This document shows positions 1 through 8,822 of a stretch of 49,946 nt of DNA, one piece after another. The first letter of the stretch is position 1; each line of letters begins with the position of its first letter. This DNA is from Prochlorococcus sp. AG-424-E18. Its GTDB lineage: Bacteria > Cyanobacteriota > Cyanobacteriia > PCC-6307 > Cyanobiaceae. The stretch lies in assembly GCA_003210155.1 (NCBI GenBank), contig QCNC01000010.1:1-49946 (forward strand). Direction: 5' to 3'. The position numbers were made by a program, and so were the translations under genes. A model generated the notes under the pieces. It saw nothing but the letters and a program-made list of their open reading frames with translations, was not told the DNA's origin and did no database searches.

Positions 1-105
1 GTTAAAGCAGAGACAATAGAGCCAGAGGTAAAATCAATTAAACCTAAAAAAAGAACTGTTAAAGATGAAATAATAGACGTAGAAGTTGATTCTGATAATA
101 AATAA
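1..105 (+). CDS. C-terminal tail of a CDS that begins before the window
   Basis: Frame 1 is open from the first base to TAA at 103-105, giving 34 residues rich in Lys, Glu and Val and ending in an acidic tail (DVEVDSDNK). Only this charged, probably disordered end is visible, so no function can be given. The Lys/Glu/Val make-up resembles the tail of the island protein at 31043-31261, but such low-complexity similarity is weak evidence of relationship. Confidence 0.5.
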   Translation, partial: VKAETIEPEVKSIKPKKRTVKDEIIDVEVDSDNK

Positions 106-239
106 GACTTAAAATAAGAAAAGAACGCTAGACAAGCTTGAATCCTAAAAATGAAAATTTTAAGATAATTTAATAATTTTTTGATTAAATATAAAAATTC
201 TTTATTTTTAATATTCTAATTTGAATTATAAGAAGGTTT

Positions 240-719
240 TTATGAATCTAAAGCTACTTCTATAGCGGCTATTAAGTTTTCGTCAAACGGTTTAACACCT
301 GGCTTGAATCTTGCAATTACTTTACTATCTTTCCCTATCAGAAACTTCTCGAAATTCCATTCAACATCTCCTTCAGGTTCAACTTTGTTAAGGGTTGTGT
401 ATGGTTCTGTGGTGTTGCCTTTGGCATGAACTTTTTCATAGATTTCAAACTTAACTCCATATTTTGTTGAGCAAAAATCTTTTATTTCTGAAAGAGAGTC
501 GGGTTCTTGTTTTCCAAAATCATTGCAAGGGAATGCAAGTATTCTTAGGCCTTTGCTTGAATATAAATCATGTAGCTTTTGAAGATCCTCATACTGAGCA
601 GTATTCCCGCAATAACTAGCTACATTAACAACTAAAATTACTTCCCCTGAATATTCACCTAGTTTTATGGATGATCCGTCTGCGGAAAGAACAGTGGTAT
701 TTTGTACGTCAACTTGCAT
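240..719 (-). CDS. glutathione peroxidase family thiol peroxidase
   Basis: At 159 aa it matches the short bacterial/plant glutathione peroxidase family, which reduces hydroperoxides with thioredoxin or glutathione in the cytosol. Visible hallmarks are NVASYCGNT with the peroxidatic Cys37, the AFPCNDFGKQEP block with the catalytic Gln71, and WNF with Trp121/Asn122. Cys83 is a candidate resolving cysteine. It is a cysteine enzyme with no selenocysteine. It starts from ATG and is transcribed divergently from the small membrane gene at 865, so 720-864 should hold both promoters. Confidence 0.93.
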   Translation of the reverse strand: MQVDVQNTTVLSADGSSIKLGEYSGEVILVVNVASYCGNTAQYEDLQKLHDLYSSKGLRILAFPCNDFGKQEPDSLSEIKDFCSTKYGVKFEIYEKVHAKGNTTEPYTTLNKVEPEGDVEWNFEKFLIGKDSKVIARFKPGVKPFDENLIAAIEVALDS

Positions 720-864
720 GTCTAAAAAAAATCACCCTTTGAAGATAGCATTGTATAGACTTTATTGTGTTTAATTTATATGGTAGTTTTGGTTATTTCT
801 TTTATAAGTTTTAATTTTTGATCTATTAAACCAATTATAATTAATATTATTAATCAGTTTAAAT

Positions 865-1107
865 TTGGACCCTTTAGACCCACTTACTGAAATTATATAT
901 TCCGGTCAAGGTTTTTCATCTGCAATTGCTTTAGAAAGAATTATTTGGGCAATGATTGGAATCTTTTTTTTGGGAGCAATGTCAAGATCAATAACTAATA
1001 GCATGCGAAGTCAAAATTGGTTTGGTAGAAATTTTTTATTTAGTTATTCTGAAGATAAAAAAATTACAGATGATACATCTTCACAACCTTCTGGTGATGA
1101 GGAATAA
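865..1107 (+). CDS. small single-helix membrane protein, unknown function
   Basis: This is an 80-aa ORF with a TTG start. The first ATG in frame lies far inside, so TTG is needed to keep the N-terminus. A hydrophobic segment at about residues 24-40 (ALERIIWAMIGIFFLGAM) predicts one membrane helix, followed by a polar, acidic C-terminus. It ends 11 bp before purT and could be co-transcribed with it. I do not recognise the family. Confidence 0.6.
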   Translation: MDPLDPLTEIIYSGQGFSSAIALERIIWAMIGIFFLGAMSRSITNSMRSQNWFGRNFLFSYSEDKKITDDTSSQPSGDEE

Positions 1108-1118
1108 GTTTTATTTAT

Positions 1119-2294
1119 ATGAAAGAATCAATTTTTTCTAAAAAGAGAATTTTATTACTTGGTAGTGGTGAGCTTGGGAAAGAATTAGTAATAGAATCCA
1201 AAAGATTAGGATTAGAAGTTATTGCAATTGATCGATATGAAAAAGCTCCTGCAATGCAAGTTGCTGATTATTCAAGAGTAATTGATATGGGAGATAAAAA
1301 TATTTTAAAAAATGTTATAAAAGAATTTAAGCCTGATTATGTTGTTCCAGAAATAGAGGCACTTTCAATTGAAGCCCTAAAAGAACTCGAGGATGAAGGA
1401 TTCAATATTGTTCCCAACGCTAGAACTGTAGAAATTACAATGAATAGAGATAAAATTAGAGACTTAGCTTCTAAAGATTTAAAAATTAAAACTGCAAAGT
1501 TTGATTATATTTTTGAATTTGATGATTTAGAAAAAAAAGCAGATGAAATTGGATTCCCACTTTTACTTAAGCCTTTAATGAGCTCTTCAGGAAAAGGGCA
1601 GAGTTTGGTTGAAACAAAAAATGATTTACAAAATGCTTGGAAACAGGCGCAATCAAATTCAAGAGGAAAGGTTAAAGGTGTAATTATTGAAGAATTTATT
1701 AATTTTGATTTTGAGTTTACTCTTTTAACTGTAAGAAAAGAAAATGGTGAAAATATTTTTTGTTTACCAATTGGACATCTTCAATCTAATGGAGACTATC
1801 AATGTAGTTGGCAACCTTTAGAGATTAAGGAGTCCTTAATTATTGAAGCTAAGAGAATGACAAGTAGAATATTAAATAACCTTAATGGAGCTGGATTATA
1901 CGGAGTAGAATTTTTTATAAGAGGAAGTGAGGTTATATTTTCAGAATTATCTCCCAGACCACACGACACTGGTATGGTTACATTAGTTAGTCAAAATATT
2001 AATGAATTTGAATTACATTTAAGGGCTTTTTTAAATTTACCAATACCGCATATAGAACTAATAGAGCCCTCTGCAACCAGAGTTATACTTTCTAACCAAG
2101 AGTATCCTAATCCTATTTATGAGGGTCTTAATGAAGCATTAGAATTTGAAAAGACCAAAGTGCTTATATTTGGCAAACCAGTTTCCAGAAAAGGCAGAAG
2201 AATGGGTGTTGTTCTCTCGTCAAATTCTGACATTAATTTGGCTAGAAAAAATGCAGATGAAGCTGCTCTTAAAATAAAAGTCAGTACTACATAA
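1119..2294 (+). CDS. purT: formate-dependent phosphoribosylglycinamide formyltransferase (GAR transformylase 2)
   Basis: This 391-aa ATP-grasp enzyme makes formyl-GAR from GAR, formate and ATP in de novo purine synthesis. The order fits PurT: an N-terminal nucleotide-binding fold starting LLLGSGELGKELVIESKRLG, a central ATP-grasp domain with LLKPLMSSSGKGQS, the metal-binding block FFIRGSEVIFSELSPRPHDTGMVT, and a C-terminal domain with GKPVSRKGRRMGV. Its length is normal for the family. It starts from ATG 11 bp after the preceding gene. Confidence 0.96.
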   Translation: MKESIFSKKRILLLGSGELGKELVIESKRLGLEVIAIDRYEKAPAMQVADYSRVIDMGDKNILKNVIKEFKPDYVVPEIEALSIEALKELEDEGFNIVPNARTVEITMNRDKIRDLASKDLKIKTAKFDYIFEFDDLEKKADEIGFPLLLKPLMSSSGKGQSLVETKNDLQNAWKQAQSNSRGKVKGVIIEEFINFDFEFTLLTVRKENGENIFCLPIGHLQSNGDYQCSWQPLEIKESLIIEAKRMTSRILNNLNGAGLYGVEFFIRGSEVIFSELSPRPHDTGMVTLVSQNINEFELHLRAFLNLPIPHIELIEPSATRVILSNQEYPNPIYEGLNEALEFEKTKVLIFGKPVSRKGRRMGVVLSSNSDINLARKNADEAALKIKVSTT

Positions 2295-2387
2295 ATATTA
2301 AATAAAAATAACGAAAAAAATACTTATTTCCTTTGTTTTTGTTAAGTGTCTCTCTGAGTATTATTTGTGTATGTTCTCTCTTTCTCA

Positions 2388-2588
2388 ATGATAGAAAATT
2401 ATAAAGGTTGGGATATAACTTTAAATTGGGATAATAAAGATTATCTCGAGAGGGATACTACTAAAAATAATTTTTTTAATCAAAAGGAGAAATGGATTGG
2501 GGTTCACTTAAATGGTGAAAAAATCTATGGCTCTTCTCTGAAAGAAATTAGGCATATTATTGACTATCCTAGCTTGCATGCAAAGTAG
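2388..2588 (+). CDS. small hypothetical protein (66 aa)
   Basis: The frame is open from a GTG at 2367 (73 aa), but the ATG at 2388 gives a cleaner start: MIENYKGWDITLNWDNKDYLERD. The product is soluble and polar, with alternating Trp/Tyr/Asp in the first half and a short amphipathic end (SSLKEIRHIIDYPSLHAK). No domain is recognised. It follows purT by about 90 bp on the same strand and converges on the small membrane gene at 2603-2764. Confidence 0.5.
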   Translation: MIENYKGWDITLNWDNKDYLERDTTKNNFFNQKEKWIGVHLNGEKIYGSSLKEIRHIIDYPSLHAK

Positions 2589-2602
2589 GTTAAAAGATTT
2601 TT

Positions 2603-2764
2603 TTAATTTTCCTGATTATTTTCATTATCTTCAATTAGTTCATTAGCAAGTTTTCTTAAATCTCCCTTTATCGAGACCCATGTAAAGGCAATTATAAAAA
2701 TTGAAGCAGATATTGCAACAGTGATTTTTTCGACAGGGGACATTCCAAGTGCAATAGCAAACAT
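2603..2764 (-). CDS. single-helix membrane microprotein (53 aa)
   Basis: Reading the minus strand from ATG at 2764 gives MFAIALGMSPVEKITVAISA, then a hydrophobic helix (SIFIIAFTWVSI), a basic stretch (KGDLRKLANELI) and an acidic, Asn-rich tail. One helix with a charged C-terminal side suits a thylakoid or plasma-membrane microprotein. It is not one of the photosystem or cytochrome b6f small subunits I can recall. Coding regularity and charge pattern support it. Confidence 0.5.
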   Translation of the reverse strand: MFAIALGMSPVEKITVAISASIFIIAFTWVSIKGDLRKLANELIEDNENNQEN

Positions 2765-2851
2765 TTCAAACCAAATACTAATCTTTTATTATATTAAATT
2801 TTTTTAAATAGTCAGAAACAATTATTTTTTTGCAATGATATTTAATTAATC

Positions 2852-2890
2852 AAAATATAATGAATAAAATATAATGAATAAAATATAAAT
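2852..2890. repeat. 14-bp tandem repeat, about 2.8 copies
   Basis: The unit AAAATATAATGAAT is repeated twice exactly (2852-2865, 2866-2879) and followed by a partial third copy (2880-2890). It lies between the divergent genes at 2764 (minus) and 2944 (plus). It is simple AT-rich slippage-type DNA and may carry promoter-like TATAAT elements. Confidence 0.7.
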
Positions 2891-2943
2891 TACTTATTTT
2901 ATTTATTGTTTCTGATTTCAATTTTATTCAGTAAGATTAAATT

Positions 2944-3165
2944 ATGGAAAAAAAAAAGTGCCCCCAATGTAAAAATTTAATTTTAAAAACTTCTCCAACA
3001 TGTTTATATTGTGGTAGACCTAATAAATTTATAACTAAGGAATACGTAAATAAAAAGTGGAATAAAGATAATAATAAAAATGGATTTGATTATATTTTTA
3101 TTAATAATTATACTATATTTATTTTATTATTAATATTTACAATCGTTATTATTAAATTTAGTTAA
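2944..3165 (+). CDS. zinc-ribbon protein with C-terminal membrane helix
   Basis: This 73-aa protein has an N-terminal CPQC (6-9) and CLYC (20-23) pair, a compact zinc ribbon. A polar Asn/Lys linker follows, then one hydrophobic helix at about residues 51-72 (YTIFILLLIFTIVIIKF). This tail-anchored zinc-ribbon layout occurs in many bacterial small proteins of unknown role. It starts from ATG and converges on pepN with a 13-bp gap. Confidence 0.65.
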   Translation: MEKKKCPQCKNLILKTSPTCLYCGRPNKFITKEYVNKKWNKDNNKNGFDYIFINNYTIFILLLIFTIVIIKFS

Positions 3166-3178
3166 ATATTATTAAAAA

Positions 3179-5785
3179 TCACTCTATTATTGCATCTATA
3201 ACTTCTTTAGTATTTTTTGATAGTTTGTTTTTTTTAATCTGCTTTATTGTTTCTATCATATTACTTTTGTAAGGTTCTGAATAATAATTATATCTACTAA
3301 ATACTTTTATAAAACGGGAAATTACTATTGGATTTAATTTATCAAATTCAATAATCTTTTTTGCAATATATTTATAACCAGAACCATTAATTGCATGAAA
3401 ATTACTATTTCTTTTTACGAATGTATTTAATATAGCTCTTAAAGTGTTTGGTGATTTTGAATCAAAAAACCTATTTTCAAATAATTTTTCAATAATGCTT
3501 GTTTTTTCATCAATTTCTATAGATGCATTAAATGAGAACCAACTATCCAAAACGACACTATTATTTTTCCATTTATTGAAGAATATATTTGAAATAATTT
3601 TTCTTTCAGGACAATTAATTCTACTGAAAGAATTCATTGCAGCTTTTGCTAACGTCATCGAATTACTATCTACATAATTAATTATTTTGCTTTTAATTTC
3701 CCTATCATCACTGCTTAAGAGTAGTTTCCAAATAGTTTCGATTAGTTTTCTTTCATTTTTACCTTCTGGCCAAACTTTATCTAGATTTTTCTCTATTTCT
3801 TGGATTTTAAAATGTAATTCTTCTTTTAATTTGGTACCGAATAAATGATTTAATTCGTCAATAGTTTTATATATCTTTAAAGGGTCTATATTATCTATCT
3901 CCGATTCAATTTCAGCAAATGTCGGAATACTTAGTAATTCTGATAAAAGGGATAAATTAATATCTTTATTTTTTATAAATGATATTAAGGTGCTTATTAA
4001 TTTGTTTTCAATTTTGTGATCTGGTTTTTCATCTAATCTGCATAAAATAATTTTTTTATAAAATACTTTTACAGTATTAGATAGTGTAAAAAAATCTTTT
4101 TCATATTTTAAGATTAAAAATTTTTCATCCAAGGTAGTATCTGATTCCCACTCAACAGGTGAAGAGAATTCGCGAAAATAAGTTACTAAAGGAATTTGGA
4201 TGTGAGATCTTACATTCCTAAAAATGAATTCTTGTTTTTTTGTTTTTAAAACAACTGTTTTTTTTATCGTTTTATTATCACCGCAATATATAGCCAGATT
4301 TATAGGAATTATTAGTGGTAAATCATTATATGGGTTCTTCTTTATTGGATTACTTTGTGAGGCTTCAATTGTAAGTTTTTCGCCTGTTTGATCCCAGATT
4401 CTCTTGAATTTAATTTTTGGGGTCCCATTTTGCTTGTACCAGATTTTAAATTTTTCAGGATCGATTTCCTTATTGTGCTCTAAAATTTTATCGACAAATT
4501 GGTCTATTGTTGCTGCCTTTCCATCATATGTTGAGATGTAATTACTAAATCCTCTATAGAAATTTTCACCTTTTACAAGATTATTAAGCATTCTAATTAT
4601 TTCTGCTCCTTTCTCGTAAATCGTGGTTGTATAGAAATTGTCTATTTCTTGGTATCTCTCTGGCATTACAGGATGTGATGTTGGACCAGAATCCTCTCTA
4701 AATTGATTTCTCCTAAGAAATTTCGCATCATCAAGTCTCTTGATTTCACGATTATGAACGTCTGCAGTGAATTGTTGATCTCTGAATACTGTTAAGCCCT
4801 CTTTTAGAGATAGTTGAAACCAATCCCTACAAGTCACTCTATTCCCCGTCCAATTATGGAAGTATTCATGGGCGATCACGCCCTCTATTCTTTCTAATTC
4901 TTCATCAGTTGTTGTTTCAGAATTAGCAAGTATTAGTTTTGAGTTGAAAATATTGAGACTTTTATTTTCCATTGCTCCCATATTAAAGTGTCTGACTGCA
5001 ACAATATTGAATAATGACAAATCGTATTCAAGGTTATATTTATCCTCGTCCCACTTCATAGATTTCTGTAATGAACTTATTGCATGTTGAACATATTTTT
5101 CATCGCCATACTCAACATAAATATTTATTTTTACTTTTTTATTCGATTTTGTTATGAAATTGTCTTTTACACAATTAAGTTTTCCTGCCACCAATGCAAA
5201 TAGATATGAGGGTTTCGGATATGGGTCTTCCCAGATTATTTCATGTCTATTATTTGCAAGATTATTTTCTTTTACGACGTTACCATTTGAAAGTAAGACA
5301 GGGTAATCATTCTTGTCTGCTTCAATTCTCACGGTGTATTTGCTTAGAATATCAGGCCTATCAGAGTGAAAACTTATCCTTCTAAATCCCTCCGCCTCAC
5401 ATTGCGTAGTTATAATTCCATTGCTCTCATACATTCCTAAAAGGGATGTATTTTCCTTAGGTTTAATTATTCCTTCTATTTTTAATAAAAAATTATCTTT
5501 GTTTATATTTTCAATTTTTAGGTTATTTTTTTGCTGTTTGTAGTATTCCTTTCCCAGTAGTGAGTCATCTATAAATATTTTTTTTATTAATATATCCGTA
5601 CCATCAAGAATTAGATTTCTGGTATTCTTATTTTTTTTTACCAATTTTAGTTTGGTCGTAACACTTACAGCATTTTTCTTAATTACGAAGTCCAAAAAGA
5701 TTTCTGGAATTTCATAATCAAAAACTTTGTAATCTTCAAGTTTTACATATCTTGAAATATTATTTTGGTTTTTTGGATTGTTCAT
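3179..5785 (-). CDS. pepN: aminopeptidase N (M1 family zinc metallopeptidase)
   Basis: This 868-aa cytosolic exopeptidase removes N-terminal residues from peptides. The M1 hallmarks are all in place: GAMEN at 270-274 for substrate amino-terminus recognition, HEYFH at 306-310 within HEYFHNWTGNR, and the third zinc ligand Glu329 in LKEG, at the expected 19-residue spacing from His310. The long alpha-helical C-terminal half fits E. coli-type PepN. Length is normal and no frame break is seen. Confidence 0.96.
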   Translation of the reverse strand: MNNPKNQNNISRYVKLEDYKVFDYEIPEIFLDFVIKKNAVSVTTKLKLVKKNKNTRNLILDGTDILIKKIFIDDSLLGKEYYKQQKNNLKIENINKDNFLLKIEGIIKPKENTSLLGMYESNGIITTQCEAEGFRRISFHSDRPDILSKYTVRIEADKNDYPVLLSNGNVVKENNLANNRHEIIWEDPYPKPSYLFALVAGKLNCVKDNFITKSNKKVKINIYVEYGDEKYVQHAISSLQKSMKWDEDKYNLEYDLSLFNIVAVRHFNMGAMENKSLNIFNSKLILANSETTTDEELERIEGVIAHEYFHNWTGNRVTCRDWFQLSLKEGLTVFRDQQFTADVHNREIKRLDDAKFLRRNQFREDSGPTSHPVMPERYQEIDNFYTTTIYEKGAEIIRMLNNLVKGENFYRGFSNYISTYDGKAATIDQFVDKILEHNKEIDPEKFKIWYKQNGTPKIKFKRIWDQTGEKLTIEASQSNPIKKNPYNDLPLIIPINLAIYCGDNKTIKKTVVLKTKKQEFIFRNVRSHIQIPLVTYFREFSSPVEWESDTTLDEKFLILKYEKDFFTLSNTVKVFYKKIILCRLDEKPDHKIENKLISTLISFIKNKDINLSLLSELLSIPTFAEIESEIDNIDPLKIYKTIDELNHLFGTKLKEELHFKIQEIEKNLDKVWPEGKNERKLIETIWKLLLSSDDREIKSKIINYVDSNSMTLAKAAMNSFSRINCPERKIISNIFFNKWKNNSVVLDSWFSFNASIEIDEKTSIIEKLFENRFFDSKSPNTLRAILNTFVKRNSNFHAINGSGYKYIAKKIIEFDKLNPIVISRFIKVFSRYNYYSEPYKSNMIETIKQIKKNKLSKNTKEVIDAIIE

Positions 5786-5835
5786 CTTTACAAAGAAGTT
5801 CAGAAGTTAAATAATCTAGAATACTTATTTTGAAA

Positions 5836-6201
5836 TTATAAGTTTGGCTTGTTATCCTCTGTTTCACAAAAATGTGTTTTAATCTCCCCAGAAGGTAGTA
5901 GTTCGTATAATGAAGGATTATTAATATCAGGCGATCCTTCCTTATTAAATTGATACCTCCAGTCCCATTTTTTATCTGTAAAGGAAATATAATCTTTTCT
6001 TAGAGAATATGGAAGCATAAGCTTTTTTTTATTCCAATTAATATTTATAAATGCTCCTGGCTTTAACTCAGATATCTTTTTTACTATGGAAAAGTCACCA
6101 TTAATATTATTTCTCATAACAAGATCAAGCTTTGAATTTTCACATACATAGCTACTATTTAAAGCTAATAAAAGTATTGAGGTAATAAAAAATGAATGAA
6201 T
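5836..6201 (-). CDS. small secreted protein, probably starting at a rare ATT codon
   Basis: The first ATG is at 6117 (93 aa, MRNNINGDFSIVKK), but the frame stays open upstream and encodes a signal peptide: KIHSFFITSILLLALNSSYVC. A strong Shine-Dalgarno (AAAGGAG, 6209-6215 on the minus strand) sits 8 nt before an ATT codon at 6199-6201. No ATG, GTG or TTG lies between it and the upstream stop. I infer a 121-aa exported or lipoprotein-like product with ATT as start. The mature part is Trp/Lys-rich (NWNKKKL, DKKWDWRYQF) and of unknown function. Confidence 0.6.
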   Translation of the reverse strand: MHSFFITSILLLALNSSYVCENSKLDLVMRNNINGDFSIVKKISELKPGAFININWNKKKLMLPYSLRKDYISFTDKKWDWRYQFNKEGSPDINNPSLYELLPSGEIKTHFCETEDNKPNL

Positions 6202-6271
6202 TTTTTGAGCTCCTTTTAAAGTAGATGTACTTTAAACCTAAATGATTAATTAAAGATCTTTTAGGATCGAT

Positions 6272-6994
6272 TTAAATCATAATAGATTGCATACTCTTTA
6301 GATTTACAAGATTACAATCTAATTCCTCTTCATAATCCTGAACTGAAATAAAATTATTTAAAAAACCTGAATATTTTGCATCTCCGCCTATAGTGCTTGA
6401 AAGTATATATTTTGGATTGAATTTGTTAATCAATTTAGGGATTACATCAGCACCTTTTACAAAAGAACCAACTAGGGGTAATTCTAAATTTTTAGTAGGA
6501 GTAATAACTGCATCAAGACTTTGCTTGTTTAAATTTTCATCAAGATATCCATGGGGTTCTATATAAAACCCATTATCTAGATCGTCTTTAACAATATATC
6601 CGTTTTCTATTTGCGGCACTGGAGCCCCAGCAGTTGCTTCAAAACTTAAATTAAAATGATTTATCTTTTCAGTTGGCTTAAGCACTTTAATTGAACTAAA
6701 ACCAATTTTTTTTAATATTTCAACAGCACTTTTTGGACAAATTATAGGAATATCCTTTCTGAACATTTCTAATGTTGGAACATGACAGTGGTCAGGTAAT
6801 CCTTGAGTTAACAAAATAATATCTATTTTTTTATCTATTGAAATTTCTTCTTCTAATGACCCTTTAAAAAACCACTCACCTGGAGGAAATATTAAATCTC
6901 CTTTGAGCCAAGGATCAATAATTAAATTGGTTTTTTTAAATTTTATAAACCAACCATTTGAACCAAGGTAGGTCGCTTCAAAAGTCATTATCAA
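6272..6994 (-). CDS. metallo-beta-lactamase-fold protein (plant/cyanobacterial type)
   Basis: At 240 aa the protein opens MTFEATYLGSNGWFIKFKKTNLIIDPWL, the usual beginning of UlaG-like MBL hydrolases. The metal motif normally written HxHxDH reads TQGLPDHCH, so the first two His are replaced while Asp and His remain. This may reduce it to one metal or none. Translation may start at the second ATG (MTFEA, 6988). The true substrate is unknown. Confidence 0.75.
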   Translation of the reverse strand: MIMTFEATYLGSNGWFIKFKKTNLIIDPWLKGDLIFPPGEWFFKGSLEEEISIDKKIDIILLTQGLPDHCHVPTLEMFRKDIPIICPKSAVEILKKIGFSSIKVLKPTEKINHFNLSFEATAGAPVPQIENGYIVKDDLDNGFYIEPHGYLDENLNKQSLDAVITPTKNLELPLVGSFVKGADVIPKLINKFNPKYILSSTIGGDAKYSGFLNNFISVQDYEEELDCNLVNLKSMQSIMI

Positions 6995-7054
6995 TTAATT
7001 GTTTTATTAGACTATAAGGTAATTTTGGCTTTATCGAGAAATTACTAATTCAGA

Positions 7055-7357
7055 TTAGTTTGCTTCATTTAAGATTTGAAAAGACTTTCTTTTTAGATTA
7101 AATATTAAAACTTGATTATCTTTATAACTAATCTCAAAGTTTTCTTTTTCTAGCATTTGTATTGGTATTAGAGCTAATCCTCCAGTTCCTGAGAATATGA
7201 TTGGAATGGTGCTATTTTTAGTCCCATTCATTTTTTGTAAGTCAATAGCTTGGGAAACTATTTTTCTGGCTTTATCAAATCCGTAGCCTTGTATTAATTC
7301 AGGCCATAAAAAGTTAACTAATTCATATTTTGAAAACTCAATTTGTACTGTTTTCAT
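7055..7357 (-). CDS. hypothetical protein (100 aa)
   Basis: This soluble 100-aa protein starts from ATG (MKTVQIEFSKYELVNFLWPEL). A helical N-terminal half (DKARKIVSQAIDLQKMNG) is followed by beta-rich segments (IPIIFSGTGGLALIPIQ). It lies 45 bp downstream of the 61-aa gene at 7403-7588 on the same strand, possibly one transcript. I recognise no domain. Confidence 0.65.
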   Translation of the reverse strand: MKTVQIEFSKYELVNFLWPELIQGYGFDKARKIVSQAIDLQKMNGTKNSTIPIIFSGTGGLALIPIQMLEKENFEISYKDNQVLIFNLKRKSFQILNEAN

Positions 7358-7402
7358 TAAAAAATATTAGATATATAGCGATTAAAAGATAAAAATATAA
7401 AC

Positions 7403-7588
7403 TTAATTACTATTTTTAAACCTATCCATGACTAGTTGCAACATATCCACTACATCGCCATCAGTTAAATTTAAATCTTTCTTTAAATCATTGCAAGTTA
7501 AATTCATTTCAAGTGCCGCTTCAGCCATATGATTAACTTTTTGGTTATCACCGCCCAATGAAATAAAGGGATTGAAGTTTTCTATCAT
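7403..7588 (-). CDS. hypothetical protein (61 aa)
   Basis: This short acidic helical protein starts MIENFNPFISLGGDNQKVNHMAEAALEMNLT and carries a helix-turn-helix-like second half (NDLKKDLNLTDGDVVDMLQLVMDRF). The pattern could bind nucleic acid or be a small helical bundle, but no family is recognised. The ATG start lies about 107 bp from the DCC gene upstream. Confidence 0.6.
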   Translation of the reverse strand: MIENFNPFISLGGDNQKVNHMAEAALEMNLTCNDLKKDLNLTDGDVVDMLQLVMDRFKNSN

Positions 7589-7695
7589 TTAAAACTTGTT
7601 GTTACCACCTAGTTCTAGCTAAGAAATAATTAATTATCATTTATTGATGCAGAAGCTTATAAATATGTTATTTAATATTTAGAAAGTTTTTATTT

Positions 7696-8076
7696 TTAAA
7701 CTAGGGATATTGATATACCTTTTGATATCAGTGCGAGTCTTCTGGCTCTGACTAGTAAAGGAAATATCAAATTTGTTCGTTTATTTGATTTAAACACTTT
7801 AGAAAGTAACAAAAGTAAACTACTTGAGGGATTATTTATCTGTTTGCAAATAGTATTAATTGCATCAGCCCCATGAAAGATTTCTTCATCTTTTAGGAGA
7901 ATAGCTCCTTTATCTAGGTCATAACCTTTATCTAGGAGGGTTTTAATTAGAGTTAAATTCTTACGACCATCAAGAATTTTAATATTATCTAACTTGCTTT
8001 TAATCTCAAGGAGTTCAGCAAAATGATTGCAGAATGGGCATTCTCCATCATAAATAAAGGTATAGTTGAAAGTCAT
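7696..8076 (-). CDS. DCC-family thiol-disulfide oxidoreductase (DUF393)
   Basis: From the ATG at 8076 the product is 126 aa and begins MTFNYTFIYDGECPFCNHF. The YDGECPFC block holds the DxxCxxC signature, with Cys13 and Cys16 as the predicted redox pair. The later DGRKN segment and C-terminal RARR fit the DCC/DUF393 thioredoxin-like family. An in-frame ATG at 8115 would add 13 unconserved residues, so the shorter start is preferred. Its partner is unknown. Confidence 0.8.
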   Translation of the reverse strand: MTFNYTFIYDGECPFCNHFAELLEIKSKLDNIKILDGRKNLTLIKTLLDKGYDLDKGAILLKDEEIFHGADAINTICKQINNPSSSLLLLLSKVFKSNKRTNLIFPLLVRARRLALISKGISISLV

Positions 8077-8264
8077 TAGAAAACAAACAGTTTTGATGGT
8101 CTTAAAGTGCGCCAAAAAATATAATTGCCTAAATAATAAAACAAATAATAAAAATTTTGTGGATTTTTTATAAAGGGATAGTTAAGCTAATCTAATAATT
8201 ACGAAGAAATGTCTCAATATAGGTATATTTTTCATAAAAATCTGTATGCTAACTCGGAGATATT

Positions 8265-8414
8265 ATGTTTAAAATCATGAATTTATTAGCTTCTTTTGCT
8301 TTAGGTGGTTTCAATCCATGGGCAGCTGGCTTTGGAATTGGTTCTTTAGTCCTTTTTGGTCTTGTTGGTCTTGTGGCGGGTCCAAACCTAAAGAATTTTG
8401 ACCCTGATGCATAA
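8265..8414 (+). CDS. membrane microprotein (49 aa)
   Basis: The start ATG at 8265 follows a good Shine-Dalgarno (GGAGA). The product opens MFKIMNLLASFALGGF, has one Gly/Leu-rich helix (FGIGSLVLFGLVGLVAGP) and ends NLKNFDPDA. It is the size of photosynthetic low-molecular-weight subunits but matches none I can name. A clear intrinsic terminator follows at 8441, making it a monocistronic unit. Confidence 0.65.
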   Translation: MFKIMNLLASFALGGFNPWAAGFGIGSLVLFGLVGLVAGPNLKNFDPDA

Positions 8415-8440
8415 ATCATCATATTTGATATAGATTTTAA

Positions 8441-8464
8441 AAGACTCATTTGAGTCTTTTTTTT
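8441..8464 (+). terminator. rho-independent terminator after the 49-aa gene
   Basis: AAGACTCA (8441-8448) pairs with TGAGTCTT (8451-8458) around a tight loop and runs into a T-tract. It sits 27 bp after the stop codon at 8414. Confidence 0.85.
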
Positions 8465-8520
8465 ATGCGTTTTTTAAAATTTATTTTTAGAATAAACCTA
8501 AATTATATTCTGCCAAAGAA

Positions 8521-8790
8521 ATGTTGTTAAACCCCTTTTATTCATTTACTTTTTTGAAAGTCTCTTCTCTTAAAGCTACTATTGCTTTTCTATCAATACT
8601 TTTAATTAAATCGAATTTGCTTAGATTAAAAGGGGGATTAATAGGAGGTCTTTTTGCCTTGATACTCATATCGGGGATTTTCGCCTCCAGTACCATAGCT
8701 TTAGGGTCTTTAGTTTATGCCTATCGATTAAAGAAGAAATCCAATACTAATGATAGTCAAATGCAGGATTTAGAAACTGTTAATGTTTAA
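8521..8790 (+). CDS. small membrane protein (89 aa)
   Basis: An ATG-started ORF with two hydrophobic stretches (about 7-30 and 40-65; GGLIGGLFALILISGIF) followed by YRLKKK and a polar tail. The basic patch after helix 2 suggests a cytoplasmic C-terminus. Function unknown. It converges on the microprotein at 8823-8939. Confidence 0.55.
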   Translation: MLLNPFYSFTFLKVSSLKATIAFLSILLIKSNLLRLKGGLIGGLFALILISGIFASSTIALGSLVYAYRLKKKSNTNDSQMQDLETVNV

Positions 8791-8822
8791 GATATTTTGT
8801 GAATCAAATTCAGTTAGATAAC

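Noticed and set aside
2852..2890. Tandem repeat considered as a CRISPR or iteron array
   Set aside because: Units are directly adjacent, AT-only simple sequence with no spacers. No CRISPR array is seen anywhere in the window.
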